This document shows positions 1-5,711 of a stretch of DNA of 6,190 nucleotides, piece by piece. The notes beneath the pieces are model-generated. The model was not told the origin of the DNA. It made no database searches and worked only from the letters and a program-made list of their open reading frames with translations. Origin of the DNA: a bacterium (GTDB taxonomy: Bacteria; UBP15; UBA6099; DSWB01); the NCBI GenBank assembly GCA_020061125.1, contig JAGUYV010000197.1:1-6190 (forward strand). Reading direction: 5' to 3'. Each line of letters opens with the position of its first letter. Position 1 is the first letter of the stretch. Made by a program: the position numbers and the translations under genes.

Positions 1-120
1 GGGCCGCGCCGCGCGCGCGATTTCCGGCGCGTCCGCGCACAGCGTGAACCACCCGTTGTCCAGCCGCCTCACGCTGCGCACCTGCGCCTTGACAATGTGT
101 TTGCGGGGTTTCGTATCCAT
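1..120 (-). CDS. PyrK-like dihydroorotate dehydrogenase electron-transfer subunit, N-terminal fragment
   Basis: The minus strand reads from an ATG at 120-118 for 40 codons without a stop and runs off the left edge. The peptide begins MDTKPRKHIVKAQVRSV and ends FTLCADAPEIARAARP. A basic start, then a beta strand (KAQVRSV), then 'L-x-A-PEIA-x-A-x-P' just before the expected G-Q-F is the typical opening of the FAD-binding barrel in PyrK and related ferredoxin-reductase-type subunits. In PyrK this domain passes electrons from the catalytic subunit's flavin through an Fe-S centre and FAD to NAD in pyrimidine synthesis. The FAD motif, NAD domain and cysteine cluster all lie outside the window, so another member of this reductase superfamily (a sulfide dehydrogenase or hydrogenase subunit, for example) is possible. 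A weak purine-rich stretch (GGAAAAGAG on the minus strand) lies about 10 bases upstream of the ATG. The gene diverges from the methyltransferase operon. Confidence 0.55.
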   Translation of the reverse strand, partial: MDTKPRKHIVKAQVRSVRRLDNGWFTLCADAPEIARAARP

Positions 121-185
121 GCCGCCGCGCTCTTTTCCGGGTCTGCCCGCAGGCCGTCGGGAACCGCACCCGCGGTCCTGCAAGG

Positions 186-191
186 ATTATA
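186..191 (-). promoter_or_regulatory. Candidate -10 box for the pyrK-like gene
   Basis: The minus strand reads TATAAT exactly at 191-186, in an AT-rich patch within GC-rich DNA. Transcription would start near 179, giving a leader of about 60 bases before the ATG at 120. No good -35 hexamer lies 16-18 bases upstream (the sequence there is GCGCGA-like), and there is no TGn extension, so the call rests on the hexamer and position alone. Confidence 0.3.
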
Positions 192-243
192 AAGAAACAC
201 CATATAAATCGCGCGGGATCGCAAAATTATTCCGCAAAACCCC

Positions 244-262
244 CGCCCGCGCGGGCGCGCCC
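244..262. repeat. Overlapping GC-rich palindromes
   Basis: Bases 244-257 (CGCCCGCGCGGGCG) are a perfect 14-base palindrome. It overlaps a second perfect 10-base palindrome, GGGCGCGCCC, at 253-262. There is no T-run on either side, so this does not look like an intrinsic terminator. It could be a protein-binding site or simply a by-product of very GC-rich sequence. Confidence 0.5.
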
Positions 263-380
263 CACCCGCAAAATCACCTTGAGCAAAGCCCCGGACGGCA
301 TGCTCATCCCAACTCATCAAGGCCTTCCCCGTGGCGGGGTAAGATTTCCTTGGCGTGTTTGAAAAACTCATGAAAGGCTT

Positions 381-408
381 TTGCCGCAAACCCGCGATTT
401 GTTATAAT
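381..408 (+). promoter_or_regulatory. Sigma-70-type promoter of the methyltransferase operon, producing a leaderless mRNA
   Basis: A consensus TATAAT lies at 403-408, with a 4/6-match -35 element TTGCCG at 381-386 and a 16-base spacer. The expected start of transcription, about seven bases after the -10, falls at 414-417, on or next to the A of the ATG at 417. There is no Shine-Dalgarno sequence between the -10 and the start codon. Bases 405-407 are an in-frame TAA, so translation cannot begin further upstream in this frame. Confidence 0.6.
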
Positions 409-416
409 GTGTACAA

Positions 417-1544
417 ATGAGCAGTCTATCTTTTTGGAACAGCACCCGGGAACGCCTTGACGGCAAACCGCCTCTACTTGATTTTTTTGCTGGCAGCGGT
501 TTGGCGTCGGAAGGCCTGAAAGATTTTTTTCAAACTGTTTGGGCCAACGACATCTGCCCCAAGAAAGGCGCGGTGTTTTGCGCCAACCATCCGGAACACA
601 TATTTGAGCTTGGCTCAATAACAAATATTTCGGGAAAGAGCCTACCGAAAGCATGTGTGTCCTGGGGGAGCTTCCCATGTCAGGATTTATCGCTTGCGGG
701 CAATCTAAACGGAATTTCGAGCGATAGAAGCGGTCTGGTATGGGAATGGCTGCGCGTTATGGATGAAATGCCCGCAAGGCCTCCAATCTCCGTTGCAGAA
801 AATGTCGTTGGCTTGATATCGGCGGCGAATGGCAAGAATTTTGTGCCATTACATCAAGCATTGGTGAATCGTGGCTACAAAGCAGGCGCCGTTGTGATTG
901 ATGCGGCTAATTGGGTTCCGCAATCAAGAAAGCGCGTGTTTATTATCGCTGTCAAGGCGGGAACGAATACGGAGCACTTGGAATCAAATACGCCGTTATG
1001 GTGTCATCCGGATTCCATTAAAAGCATCGCCGAATCCTTGGACAAATGGGTCTGGTGGAATATTCCCAAGCCTAACGGAAAACGAAAGCGCCTTGACGAG
1101 GTAATTGATCCGGCCGCACCATGTTTTGATGCAGATAAGACGGACTCGGTTATTGATCTCATTCCTCAATCACATATAGTCAAATTGCGTGACGCCGCAG
1201 CAAAAGGTCAGAACATATTCCCTGGCTATAAGAGAATACGAAACGGGAAGCAGGTTCTGGAACTTAGATTCGATGGGCTTGCAGGCTGTTTAAGAACGCC
1301 GCAGGGCGGAAGCAGCCGCCAATTTCTGATAATCAAGGAAAACGGCTCCATCAAGACGCGCCTGTTAACAGTGAAGGAAGCCGCCGCATTAATGGGAGTG
1401 CACAAAAATTACAGAATTCCAGGAACATACAATGATGGATACAAGGCCATGGGTGATGCGGTGTGTGTTCCTGTCGTTCGATATCTGGCGAAACACCTTT
1501 TGTACCCCCTATCGCAGGCTGTAATGGAGACGGTTTCCATATGA
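417..1544 (+). CDS. DNA (cytosine-5-)-methyltransferase of a predicted type II R-M system
   Basis: This 375-residue protein transfers a methyl group from S-adenosylmethionine to C5 of cytosine in a specific DNA sequence. The C5-methyltransferase motifs appear in canonical order: motif I LLDFFAGSGLASEGL (residues 20-34, SAM binding); motif IV GSFPCQDLS (84-92), with the catalytic cysteine C88; motif VI ENV (128-130); motif VIII QSRKRVFI (169-176); motif IX LRTPQGGSSRQ (292-302); and motif X MGDAVCVPV (345-353), with GD where GN is usual. The target-recognition segment between VIII and IX spans about 115 residues, suggesting a single short recognition site; the site itself cannot be read from sequence. 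Motif I begins only about 20 residues in, so there is no N-terminal regulatory helix-turn-helix of the M.SsoII kind. The ATG at 417 is the only credible start: an in-frame stop lies 12 bases upstream, and it is probably leaderless. Its stop codon overlaps the next gene's start (ATGA). GC content is visibly lower than in the flanking genes. Confidence 0.95.
   Translation: MSSLSFWNSTRERLDGKPPLLDFFAGSGLASEGLKDFFQTVWANDICPKKGAVFCANHPEHIFELGSITNISGKSLPKACVSWGSFPCQDLSLAGNLNGISSDRSGLVWEWLRVMDEMPARPPISVAENVVGLISAANGKNFVPLHQALVNRGYKAGAVVIDAANWVPQSRKRVFIIAVKAGTNTEHLESNTPLWCHPDSIKSIAESLDKWVWWNIPKPNGKRKRLDEVIDPAAPCFDADKTDSVIDLIPQSHIVKLRDAAAKGQNIFPGYKRIRNGKQVLELRFDGLAGCLRTPQGGSSRQFLIIKENGSIKTRLLTVKEAAALMGVHKNYRIPGTYNDGYKAMGDAVCVPVVRYLAKHLLYPLSQAVMETVSI
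1526..1530 (+). promoter_or_regulatory. Ribosome binding site that fixes the DUF4928 gene start
   Basis: GGAGA ends 10 bases before the ATG at 1541, inside the last codons of the methyltransferase. Together with the ATGA overlap it supports 1541 as the start, not the in-frame ATG at 1463, which would add 26 residues inside the methyltransferase gene. Confidence 0.65.
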
Positions 1545-2464
1545 ACATTGATATTGCGCTGGCTGATTTTGCAAAGGAAAACAGCTTTTCCAACAAAGGT
1601 CCCCTTTGCGTCGCGCTTGTTGTAACCAGACACGCCGCGAAGAAAGGCTTGCCGCTCGATCCTGATTCGCTGTTGACGCACAGCGAAGGGCAGGTCATCG
1701 GGATGGGTAAGTCGAGCGTGCAGGCGATACTCAAAGAGCATGGAATTGATCGAGTATTGGCGGAGGAAGGAGGCAGAACGAGCCGCGGCAGCGTACGCAA
1801 CATGAAAAAATATGTGGCCTTTCTCAACGGTTTGCACAGCAAGCAGGAAATTGATCTTCTCCGGGTTGAACAATGGTGGATCCGCATGGTTTCAAAGCAT
1901 TTTGCTGGGAAACCTTTCTCACTGAAATTCGATGCTTCAAAGTCATTGCGATCCGTAATCCGGGATCTGATGTTTCAAGCGGAAAAGAGACAGTCGCAAT
2001 CTGGAGGATATACCATTGCGGGGACAATGTTGCAGCATCTTGTTGGGGCGAAATTGAATTTGCTGCTCAATAAACGAGTGGAACATCACGGAGCCTCGGT
2101 GGCGGACAAATCATCGAGACGCGACGGCGATTTTCTTATTGAAGATGTCGCCATTCACGTTACGACTGCACCTGGTGAAGCGCTAATCAGAAAATGCAGC
2201 GGCAATCTCAATTCAGGCCTAAAACCCATGATCATCACTTCTCAAAAGGGCGTGGCCATTGCACAGGGCCTTGCTGAAAACGCGGGCGTCGGAGACAGGA
2301 TAGACATATTTGACGCCGAACAATTTCTTGCTGGGAATCTATATGAACTTGGAAAATTCAAAAGCTCTGGACGCAAGACAACAGCTAAGCACTTGATTGA
2401 CGAATACAACAGCATTATTGAATCCTGTGAGACGGATCCAAGCCTTTGTATTGAGTTGTCATAA
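1541..2464 (+). CDS. DUF4928-family protein, predicted type II restriction endonuclease
   Basis: This 307-residue protein begins MNIDIALADFAKENSF. I recognise it as a DUF4928-type protein from conserved stretches: NKGPLCVALVVTRHA (18-32), EEGGRTSRGSVRNM (75-88), LQHLVGAKLNLLL (164-176), DGDFLIEDVAIHVTTAPGEA (195-214) and GLAENAG (243-249). The family is recalled, not searched. The gene lies between a cytosine-5 methyltransferase and vsr, which is where a cognate restriction endonuclease is expected. No signal peptide or membrane segment is visible, consistent with a cytoplasmic DNA-acting protein. The stretch around D197 to T208, followed by a strand LKPMIITSQKG (227-237), looks like the beta-hairpin core of a PD-(D/E)XK nuclease, but the usual E-x-K is replaced by H-V-T (206-208). 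Cleavage is therefore inferred, mainly from context. The 1-110 region is probably helical and could contact DNA. The start overlaps the methyltransferase stop (ATGA) and the stop overlaps the vsr start (TAATG), so translation should be coupled. Confidence 0.8.
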   Translation: MNIDIALADFAKENSFSNKGPLCVALVVTRHAAKKGLPLDPDSLLTHSEGQVIGMGKSSVQAILKEHGIDRVLAEEGGRTSRGSVRNMKKYVAFLNGLHSKQEIDLLRVEQWWIRMVSKHFAGKPFSLKFDASKSLRSVIRDLMFQAEKRQSQSGGYTIAGTMLQHLVGAKLNLLLNKRVEHHGASVADKSSRRDGDFLIEDVAIHVTTAPGEALIRKCSGNLNSGLKPMIITSQKGVAIAQGLAENAGVGDRIDIFDAEQFLAGNLYELGKFKSSGRKTTAKHLIDEYNSIIESCETDPSLCIELS

Positions 2465-2871
2465 TGACAGATGTATTTTCCCAAAAACAGCGCAGCATGA
2501 TAATGCGCCGGGTGAAAAGCAAGGACACGGCGCCGGAGGTGTTTGTCCGATCGTTGACGCATCGCCTGGGATACCGGTTCCGGTTGCATAGAAACGACTT
2601 GCCGGGAAATCCGGATTTAGTCTTCCCTTCAAGAAAAAAAGTGATTTTTGTTCACGGATGTTTCTGGCACGGACACAACTGCAATCGAGGGCGAAGAGTG
2701 CCCAAGACAAATCAAGCATATTGGACGGAGAAGATAACAAAAAACAAAGAACGAGATAAAAACGCTCGAAGTTCGCTGAAGAAAATGGGTTGGTCGAGCA
2801 TGATTATTTGGGAATGTGAATTAAAAGATACTGATAAGCTGATTCTCAAAATTGTGTCATTTGTTGAATAA
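2464..2871 (+). CDS. vsr: Very short patch repair endonuclease (Vsr)
   Basis: Vsr nicks the strand carrying T in T:G mismatches that arise when 5-methylcytosine deaminates, starting repair back to C:G. This 135-residue protein has the family's key residues at almost the same numbers as the E. coli enzyme: E25 in TAPEVFVR, the catalytic D51 in LPGNPDLVFP, and H64, W68 and H69 in VHGCFWHGH. The zinc ligands would be C66, H71, C73 and C118. The N-terminal RSMIMRRVKSKDT, which in E. coli helps position DNA, is also present. It is about 20 residues shorter than E. coli Vsr (156), with the loss at the C-terminus after the catalytic domain. The ATG overlaps the last base of the DUF4928 stop (TAATG). 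There is little Shine-Dalgarno sequence, so translation probably depends on coupling. Its presence implies that the upstream methyltransferase modifies a target where deamination gives a mismatch this enzyme recognises. Confidence 0.95.
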   Translation: MTDVFSQKQRSMIMRRVKSKDTAPEVFVRSLTHRLGYRFRLHRNDLPGNPDLVFPSRKKVIFVHGCFWHGHNCNRGRRVPKTNQAYWTEKITKNKERDKNARSSLKKMGWSSMIIWECELKDTDKLILKIVSFVE

Positions 2872-2892
2872 CCAGCGGCCCTTTGCGAAACA

Positions 2893-2921
2893 TAATCAGC
2901 GGTCCTGATACATGATATACT
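2893..2921 (+). promoter_or_regulatory. Candidate extended -10 promoter for the GH3 gene
   Basis: TGATATACT at 2913-2921 fits an extended -10 (TGn + TATACT, 5/6 match to TATAAT). A weak -35-like TAATCA lies at 2893-2898 with a 17-base spacer. Transcription would start near 2928, leaving a leader of about 35 bases that contains the ribosome binding site at 2950. No clear terminator separates vsr from this promoter, so some read-through from the R-M operon is possible. Confidence 0.45.
2895..2909. promoter_or_regulatory. Small dyad in the GH3 promoter, possible operator
   Basis: ATCAG-CGGTC-CTGAT is a 5-base inverted repeat with a 5-base centre, lying over the end of the putative -35 and the spacer. 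The CAGCGGTCCT it contains (2897-2906) is a near copy (9/10) of CAGCGGCCCT at 2873-2882, 24 bases upstream. The position would suit a regulator, but such short repeats can occur by chance. Confidence 0.25.
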
Positions 2922-2949
2922 TTTGTGGATTGACCATGACTGATTCACT

Positions 2950-2954
2950 GGAGG
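2950..2954 (+). promoter_or_regulatory. Ribosome binding site that fixes a GTG start for the GH3 gene
   Basis: GGAGG is a strong Shine-Dalgarno sequence with eight bases between it and the GTG at 2963. The upstream in-frame ATGs at 2912 and 2936 have no comparable site, and the one at 2912 overlaps the -10 element. Starting at the GTG also gives a standard signal peptide without an acidic leader. Confidence 0.7.
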
Positions 2955-2962
2955 CGATCACC

Positions 2963-5605
2963 GTGGCGGGATTGCGGATTCGAAGTTTTGTTTTTTCACT
3001 GGCGTTGTTGTGCGTTGCTATTGGCGGCGCGGCGCGGGCGGAGGAGGTGTGGCGGGACACCGGGGCTTCGCCCGAGGCGCGGGCGCTGGACCTCGTGGCG
3101 CGGCTCACGCTCGACGAGAAGATCGGGCTGCTGACCTATTCGGCCCAGGCCATTCCGCGGCTCGGCATCCAGCTCTATTACCACGGCAACGAGGCGCTGC
3201 ACGGCATCGTGCGGCCGGGCAAGTTCACGGTGTTCCCGCAGGCCATCGCTCTGGCCGCCACCTGGAACCCGGATCTGATCCAGGCCATGACCACGGCCGC
3301 ATCGGACGAGGCGCGCGCGCGCAACAACGAGATGGGCCGCGTCATTGACCTCAAGTCCAGCGGCCTGCTCTCTTTCTGGTCGCCCACGGTGAACATGGCG
3401 CGAGACCCGCGCTGGGGCCGCACGCCCGAGACCTACGGCGAGGATCCGTTCCTCACAAGCCGCATCGGCGTGGCGTTCGTCAAAGGCCTGCAGGGCGGCG
3501 ATCCGCGCTATATCAAGGTGGTGTCCACGCCCAAGCATTTCGCGGTGAACAACGAGGAGCACAACCGGGACCGCTGCGATGTGAAGGTGAGCGAGCGGGA
3601 TCTGCGGGACTATTATCTGCGGCCGTACAAGGCGGCCGTGCAGGAAGCCAACGCGCAATCCATCATGGGCGCATATAACGGGCTAAACGGCGTGCCGTGC
3701 AACGCGAACCCGTGGCTGCTGAACACGGTGCTGCGCGACGAATGGGGCTTCGACGGATATGTGGTCACGGACTGCGGCGCGCTTTCCAATCTGATCTCCG
3801 CGCACCGGTTCGTGAACTCCGGCCCCGAGGCCGCCGCGGTTGCCATCAACGCGGGCGTGGACCTGGAATGCGGGGGCGCGGAGATTTTCGTAAAGCACCT
3901 TGGTAAGGCCGTTGAAATGGGCCTGGTGACCGAGGAAACGGTGACGCAGGCGGCGTACCGCGTGCTGCGCGGCCGGTTCCGGCTCGGGTTCTTCGACCCC
4001 GTGGAAATGGTTCCCTACAACAGCTTGAGCGCAGACCTTATCGGCAGCAAGGAGCACCAGGAGCTTGCGCGGCGCATCGCGCGCGAGTCCATGGTTTTGC
4101 TCAAGAACAGCCGCGCGGGTTCCGCGCCGCTGCTGCCCCTGGACGCCGGCGCCATCAAGAGCGTTGCGGTGGTGGGGCCGAACGCCGGAGAGGCGCGGTT
4201 CGGAGACTACAGCGGCACGCCCGTGCATCCGGCGGTGTCCCCGGTGGACGGGATCCGCAACAAGCTGGCGGGCCGCGCGGAAGTGAAGTTCGTGGAGTGG
4301 ACGCCCCTGCCGCAACAGGACTATCAGCTCATGCCGTCCTCGGCTTTCAAAAACGGCGCGGAGCGCGGTCTCAAGGCCGAATATTTCGATAACCCCAAAT
4401 TCGAGGGCGCGGCCCAGACCGTGCGCACAGACGCGGGCGTGGATGTGGACACGCAGAACAAGCCGCCGGACCCGGCCGTTCCGGGCGGGCGTTTCGCCGC
4501 TCGCTGGACAGGCAAACTGGTCCCCGCGGCCTCGGGCGAGCACAAACTGTCGCTGAACACCGACGGCCGCGTGCGCCTGCTGATAGACGGAAAAACCATC
4601 ATGCAGCGCGACGCCAAGGAGCGGCCCAAATTCAGTTCGGGCAAAACCATGGATGTGTACGCCGCGCAGCAGTACCAGAACATGCGCATGGAAGCGCCGG
4701 TCACGCTCGAAGCGGGCCGCGAATACGAGATTGTTCTGGAGTATGCGCACCGGGACGGCAACGCGCTGTGCCGCCTGGAGTGGATCCCGCCCGCGGGCGA
4801 TCTGGCCGCGGCGCGCGCCAACGAGATGCAGGCCGCGCGCGATAGCAACATTGTAATCGCAGTCATGGGCATCGGTCTCGAACACGAGCGCGAGGGCAAG
4901 GACCGCGACAACCTGGACCTGCCCTTCGGCCAGACCGACTATGTGAAGCAGTTGCTCGAAGCCAACCCCAACACCATAGTCGTGCTCGTGGGAGGGTCGT
5001 CCCTGGCCGTGAACTGGATTGACGAGCACGCGCCCGCGGTTCTCGAAGCCTGGTATCCGGGCGAGCAGGGCGGCAACGCCATCGCGGATGTGCTTTTTGG
5101 CGACTATAACCCTGCGGGGCGGCTCCCGCTCACCTTTTATAAATCCATGAGCGATCTGCCCGCGTTCGACGACTACGACATCACCAACAACCGCACTTAC
5201 CTGTACTTCACCGGCGATCCTCTGTATCCGTTCGGCCACGGTTTGAGCTACACCGGGTTCGAGTACTCGAACCTCAAGGCCGAGAACAGGGGGGACCGGC
5301 TCGCGATCACCCTGGACATCGCCAACACGGGCGCGCGCGACGGGGACGAAGTGGCGCAGATTTACATATCGCAGAAAACCGACGGCGATCGCAAAGTCCC
5401 CATAAAGCAACTCTCCGCATTCAAGCGCGTGCATTTGAAGAAAGGCGAAAAGCGGTCCGTGTCCATGGAAGTGGATTTCGAAACCCTGAAGCTGTGGAAC
5501 GAGGACTCAAAGGCCGCGGAACTCATGGCTCACAGCCTCGAAGTGCAGGCCGGCGCTTCATCCGCGGACATCCGGCTGCGGCAGACCGTCGAGCTGAAGA
5601 AGTGA
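2963..5605 (+). CDS. Secreted GH3 glycoside hydrolase with PA14 insertion (beta-xylosidase/beta-glucosidase-like)
   Basis: From the GTG start the protein has 880 residues. A Sec signal peptide spans residues 1-26: basic LRIR, hydrophobic SFVFSLALLCVAIGG, then the cleavage site ARA|EE. It is therefore exported to the periplasm or outside. The GH3 N-terminal barrel (about 45-330) carries RDPRWGRTPETYGEDP, KHFAVNNEEHNRD (from K191) and GYVVTDCGA with the catalytic nucleophile D270. The GH3 C-terminal sandwich is split by a PA14 domain (about 469-612, GLKAEYFD to LEWIPP), a sugar-binding insertion known in several GH3 enzymes. The domain then resumes with LEHEREGKDRDNLDLP (639-654), whose glutamates are candidates for the acid/base. 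It continues with AWYPGEQGGNAIADVLFGDY and YPFGHGLSYT, and ends in a fibronectin-III-like domain (about 770-875). The KHFAVNNEE and DCGA pattern resembles the beta-xylosidase/plant-type GH3 group, but beta-glucosidase or arabinofuranosidase activity cannot be excluded. It removes terminal sugars from oligosaccharides with retention of configuration. Strongly GC-rich, unlike the R-M cassette upstream. Confidence 0.93.
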   Translation: MAGLRIRSFVFSLALLCVAIGGAARAEEVWRDTGASPEARALDLVARLTLDEKIGLLTYSAQAIPRLGIQLYYHGNEALHGIVRPGKFTVFPQAIALAATWNPDLIQAMTTAASDEARARNNEMGRVIDLKSSGLLSFWSPTVNMARDPRWGRTPETYGEDPFLTSRIGVAFVKGLQGGDPRYIKVVSTPKHFAVNNEEHNRDRCDVKVSERDLRDYYLRPYKAAVQEANAQSIMGAYNGLNGVPCNANPWLLNTVLRDEWGFDGYVVTDCGALSNLISAHRFVNSGPEAAAVAINAGVDLECGGAEIFVKHLGKAVEMGLVTEETVTQAAYRVLRGRFRLGFFDPVEMVPYNSLSADLIGSKEHQELARRIARESMVLLKNSRAGSAPLLPLDAGAIKSVAVVGPNAGEARFGDYSGTPVHPAVSPVDGIRNKLAGRAEVKFVEWTPLPQQDYQLMPSSAFKNGAERGLKAEYFDNPKFEGAAQTVRTDAGVDVDTQNKPPDPAVPGGRFAARWTGKLVPAASGEHKLSLNTDGRVRLLIDGKTIMQRDAKERPKFSSGKTMDVYAAQQYQNMRMEAPVTLEAGREYEIVLEYAHRDGNALCRLEWIPPAGDLAAARANEMQAARDSNIVIAVMGIGLEHEREGKDRDNLDLPFGQTDYVKQLLEANPNTIVVLVGGSSLAVNWIDEHAPAVLEAWYPGEQGGNAIADVLFGDYNPAGRLPLTFYKSMSDLPAFDDYDITNNRTYLYFTGDPLYPFGHGLSYTGFEYSNLKAENRGDRLAITLDIANTGARDGDEVAQIYISQKTDGDRKVPIKQLSAFKRVHLKKGEKRSVSMEVDFETLKLWNEDSKAAELMAHSLEVQAGASSADIRLRQTVELKK

Positions 5606-5711
5606 CGATTTGAGCCGAACCAACGCTTTGCGCACCGCCATGCCCAGCGCCGCGCGCGTTTTTCTGTCACGCGGTCTACTATTCCGGAGTGTCTGCGGGT
5701 AGGATACAGGC
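5606..5711. other. Short intergenic region between the GH3 gene and hflX
   Basis: This 106-base gap contains a GC-rich run ending in TTTTT (5659-5663) but no clean stem before it, so no intrinsic terminator is called. A -10-like TACTAT lies at 5677-5682 without a convincing -35. Nothing else is recognisable. Confidence 0.4.
5701..5704 (+). promoter_or_regulatory. Ribosome binding site of hflX
   Basis: AGGA lies seven bases before the ATG at 5712. It supports this start, which also gives the conserved HflX N-terminus. Confidence 0.5.

Larger units (their letters stand above)
121..416. other. Divergent intergenic region between the pyrK-like gene and the methyltransferase operon
   Basis: This 296-base stretch separates two divergent genes. 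I see no convincing coding sequence, RNA gene or terminator in it. The half next to the pyrK-like gene is GC-rich except for an AT-rich patch (about 184-240) that contains a consensus -10 hexamer on the minus strand. It holds overlapping GC palindromes (244-262), three copies of CGCAAAA (220-226, 233-239, 267-273) and a small hairpin CCCCG-TGG-CGGGG (327-339). The last 40 bases contain the methyltransferase promoter. Short open frames here have no recognisable protein features. Confidence 0.6.

Noticed and set aside
327-339. Hairpin CCCCG-TGG-CGGGG as a terminator
   Set aside because: The stem is only five base pairs and there is no T-run on either strand.
44-373. Plus-strand 109-codon open frame in the left intergenic region
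   Set aside because: It starts antisense to the pyrK-like gene, runs through GC palindromes, is proline/arginine-rich and has no ribosome site or domain pattern.
1463-1540. 26-residue N-terminal extension of the DUF4928 protein from an upstream ATG
   Set aside because: It would lie entirely within the methyltransferase C-terminal coding region. The ATG at 1541 has a GGAGA site and the typical ATGA overlap.
1351-1887. Two overlapping minus-strand open frames (178 and 154 codons) across the methyltransferase/DUF4928 junction
   Set aside because: Both are antisense to two well-supported coupled genes and show no recognisable motifs.
378-2890. Similar sequences CTTTTGCCGCAAAC (378-391) and CCTTTGCGAAAC (about 2879-2890) as direct repeats bounding the cassette
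   Set aside because: The match needs gaps and is short. The left copy overlaps the promoter -35, so it is not credible as an attachment or insertion-site duplication.
3003-3020. Cysteine in the GH3 signal peptide (LALLC) as a lipoprotein signal
   Set aside because: The residue before the cysteine is leucine, not a small residue, so the lipobox rule is not met; ARA|EE is a good signal peptidase I site.
2996-3658. 220-codon minus-strand open frame over the GH3 N-terminal region
   Set aside because: Low-complexity arginine/histidine/valine composition and complete overlap with conserved GH3 motifs; a compositional shadow.
3683-5434. 583-codon open frame on the minus strand, antisense to the GH3 gene
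   Set aside because: The opposite strand carries a full GH3 protein with all catalytic motifs. The antisense product is arginine-, alanine- and valine-rich with no domain pattern, as expected from GC-rich codon thirds.
5640-5664. GC-rich run followed by TTTTT after the GH3 gene as an intrinsic terminator
   Set aside because: I could not pair a stable stem immediately before the T-run; the sequence is mostly alternating GC.
5677-5682. TACTAT as a -10 box for hflX
   Set aside because: Only a 4/6 match, with no acceptable -35 at 16-18 bases upstream.
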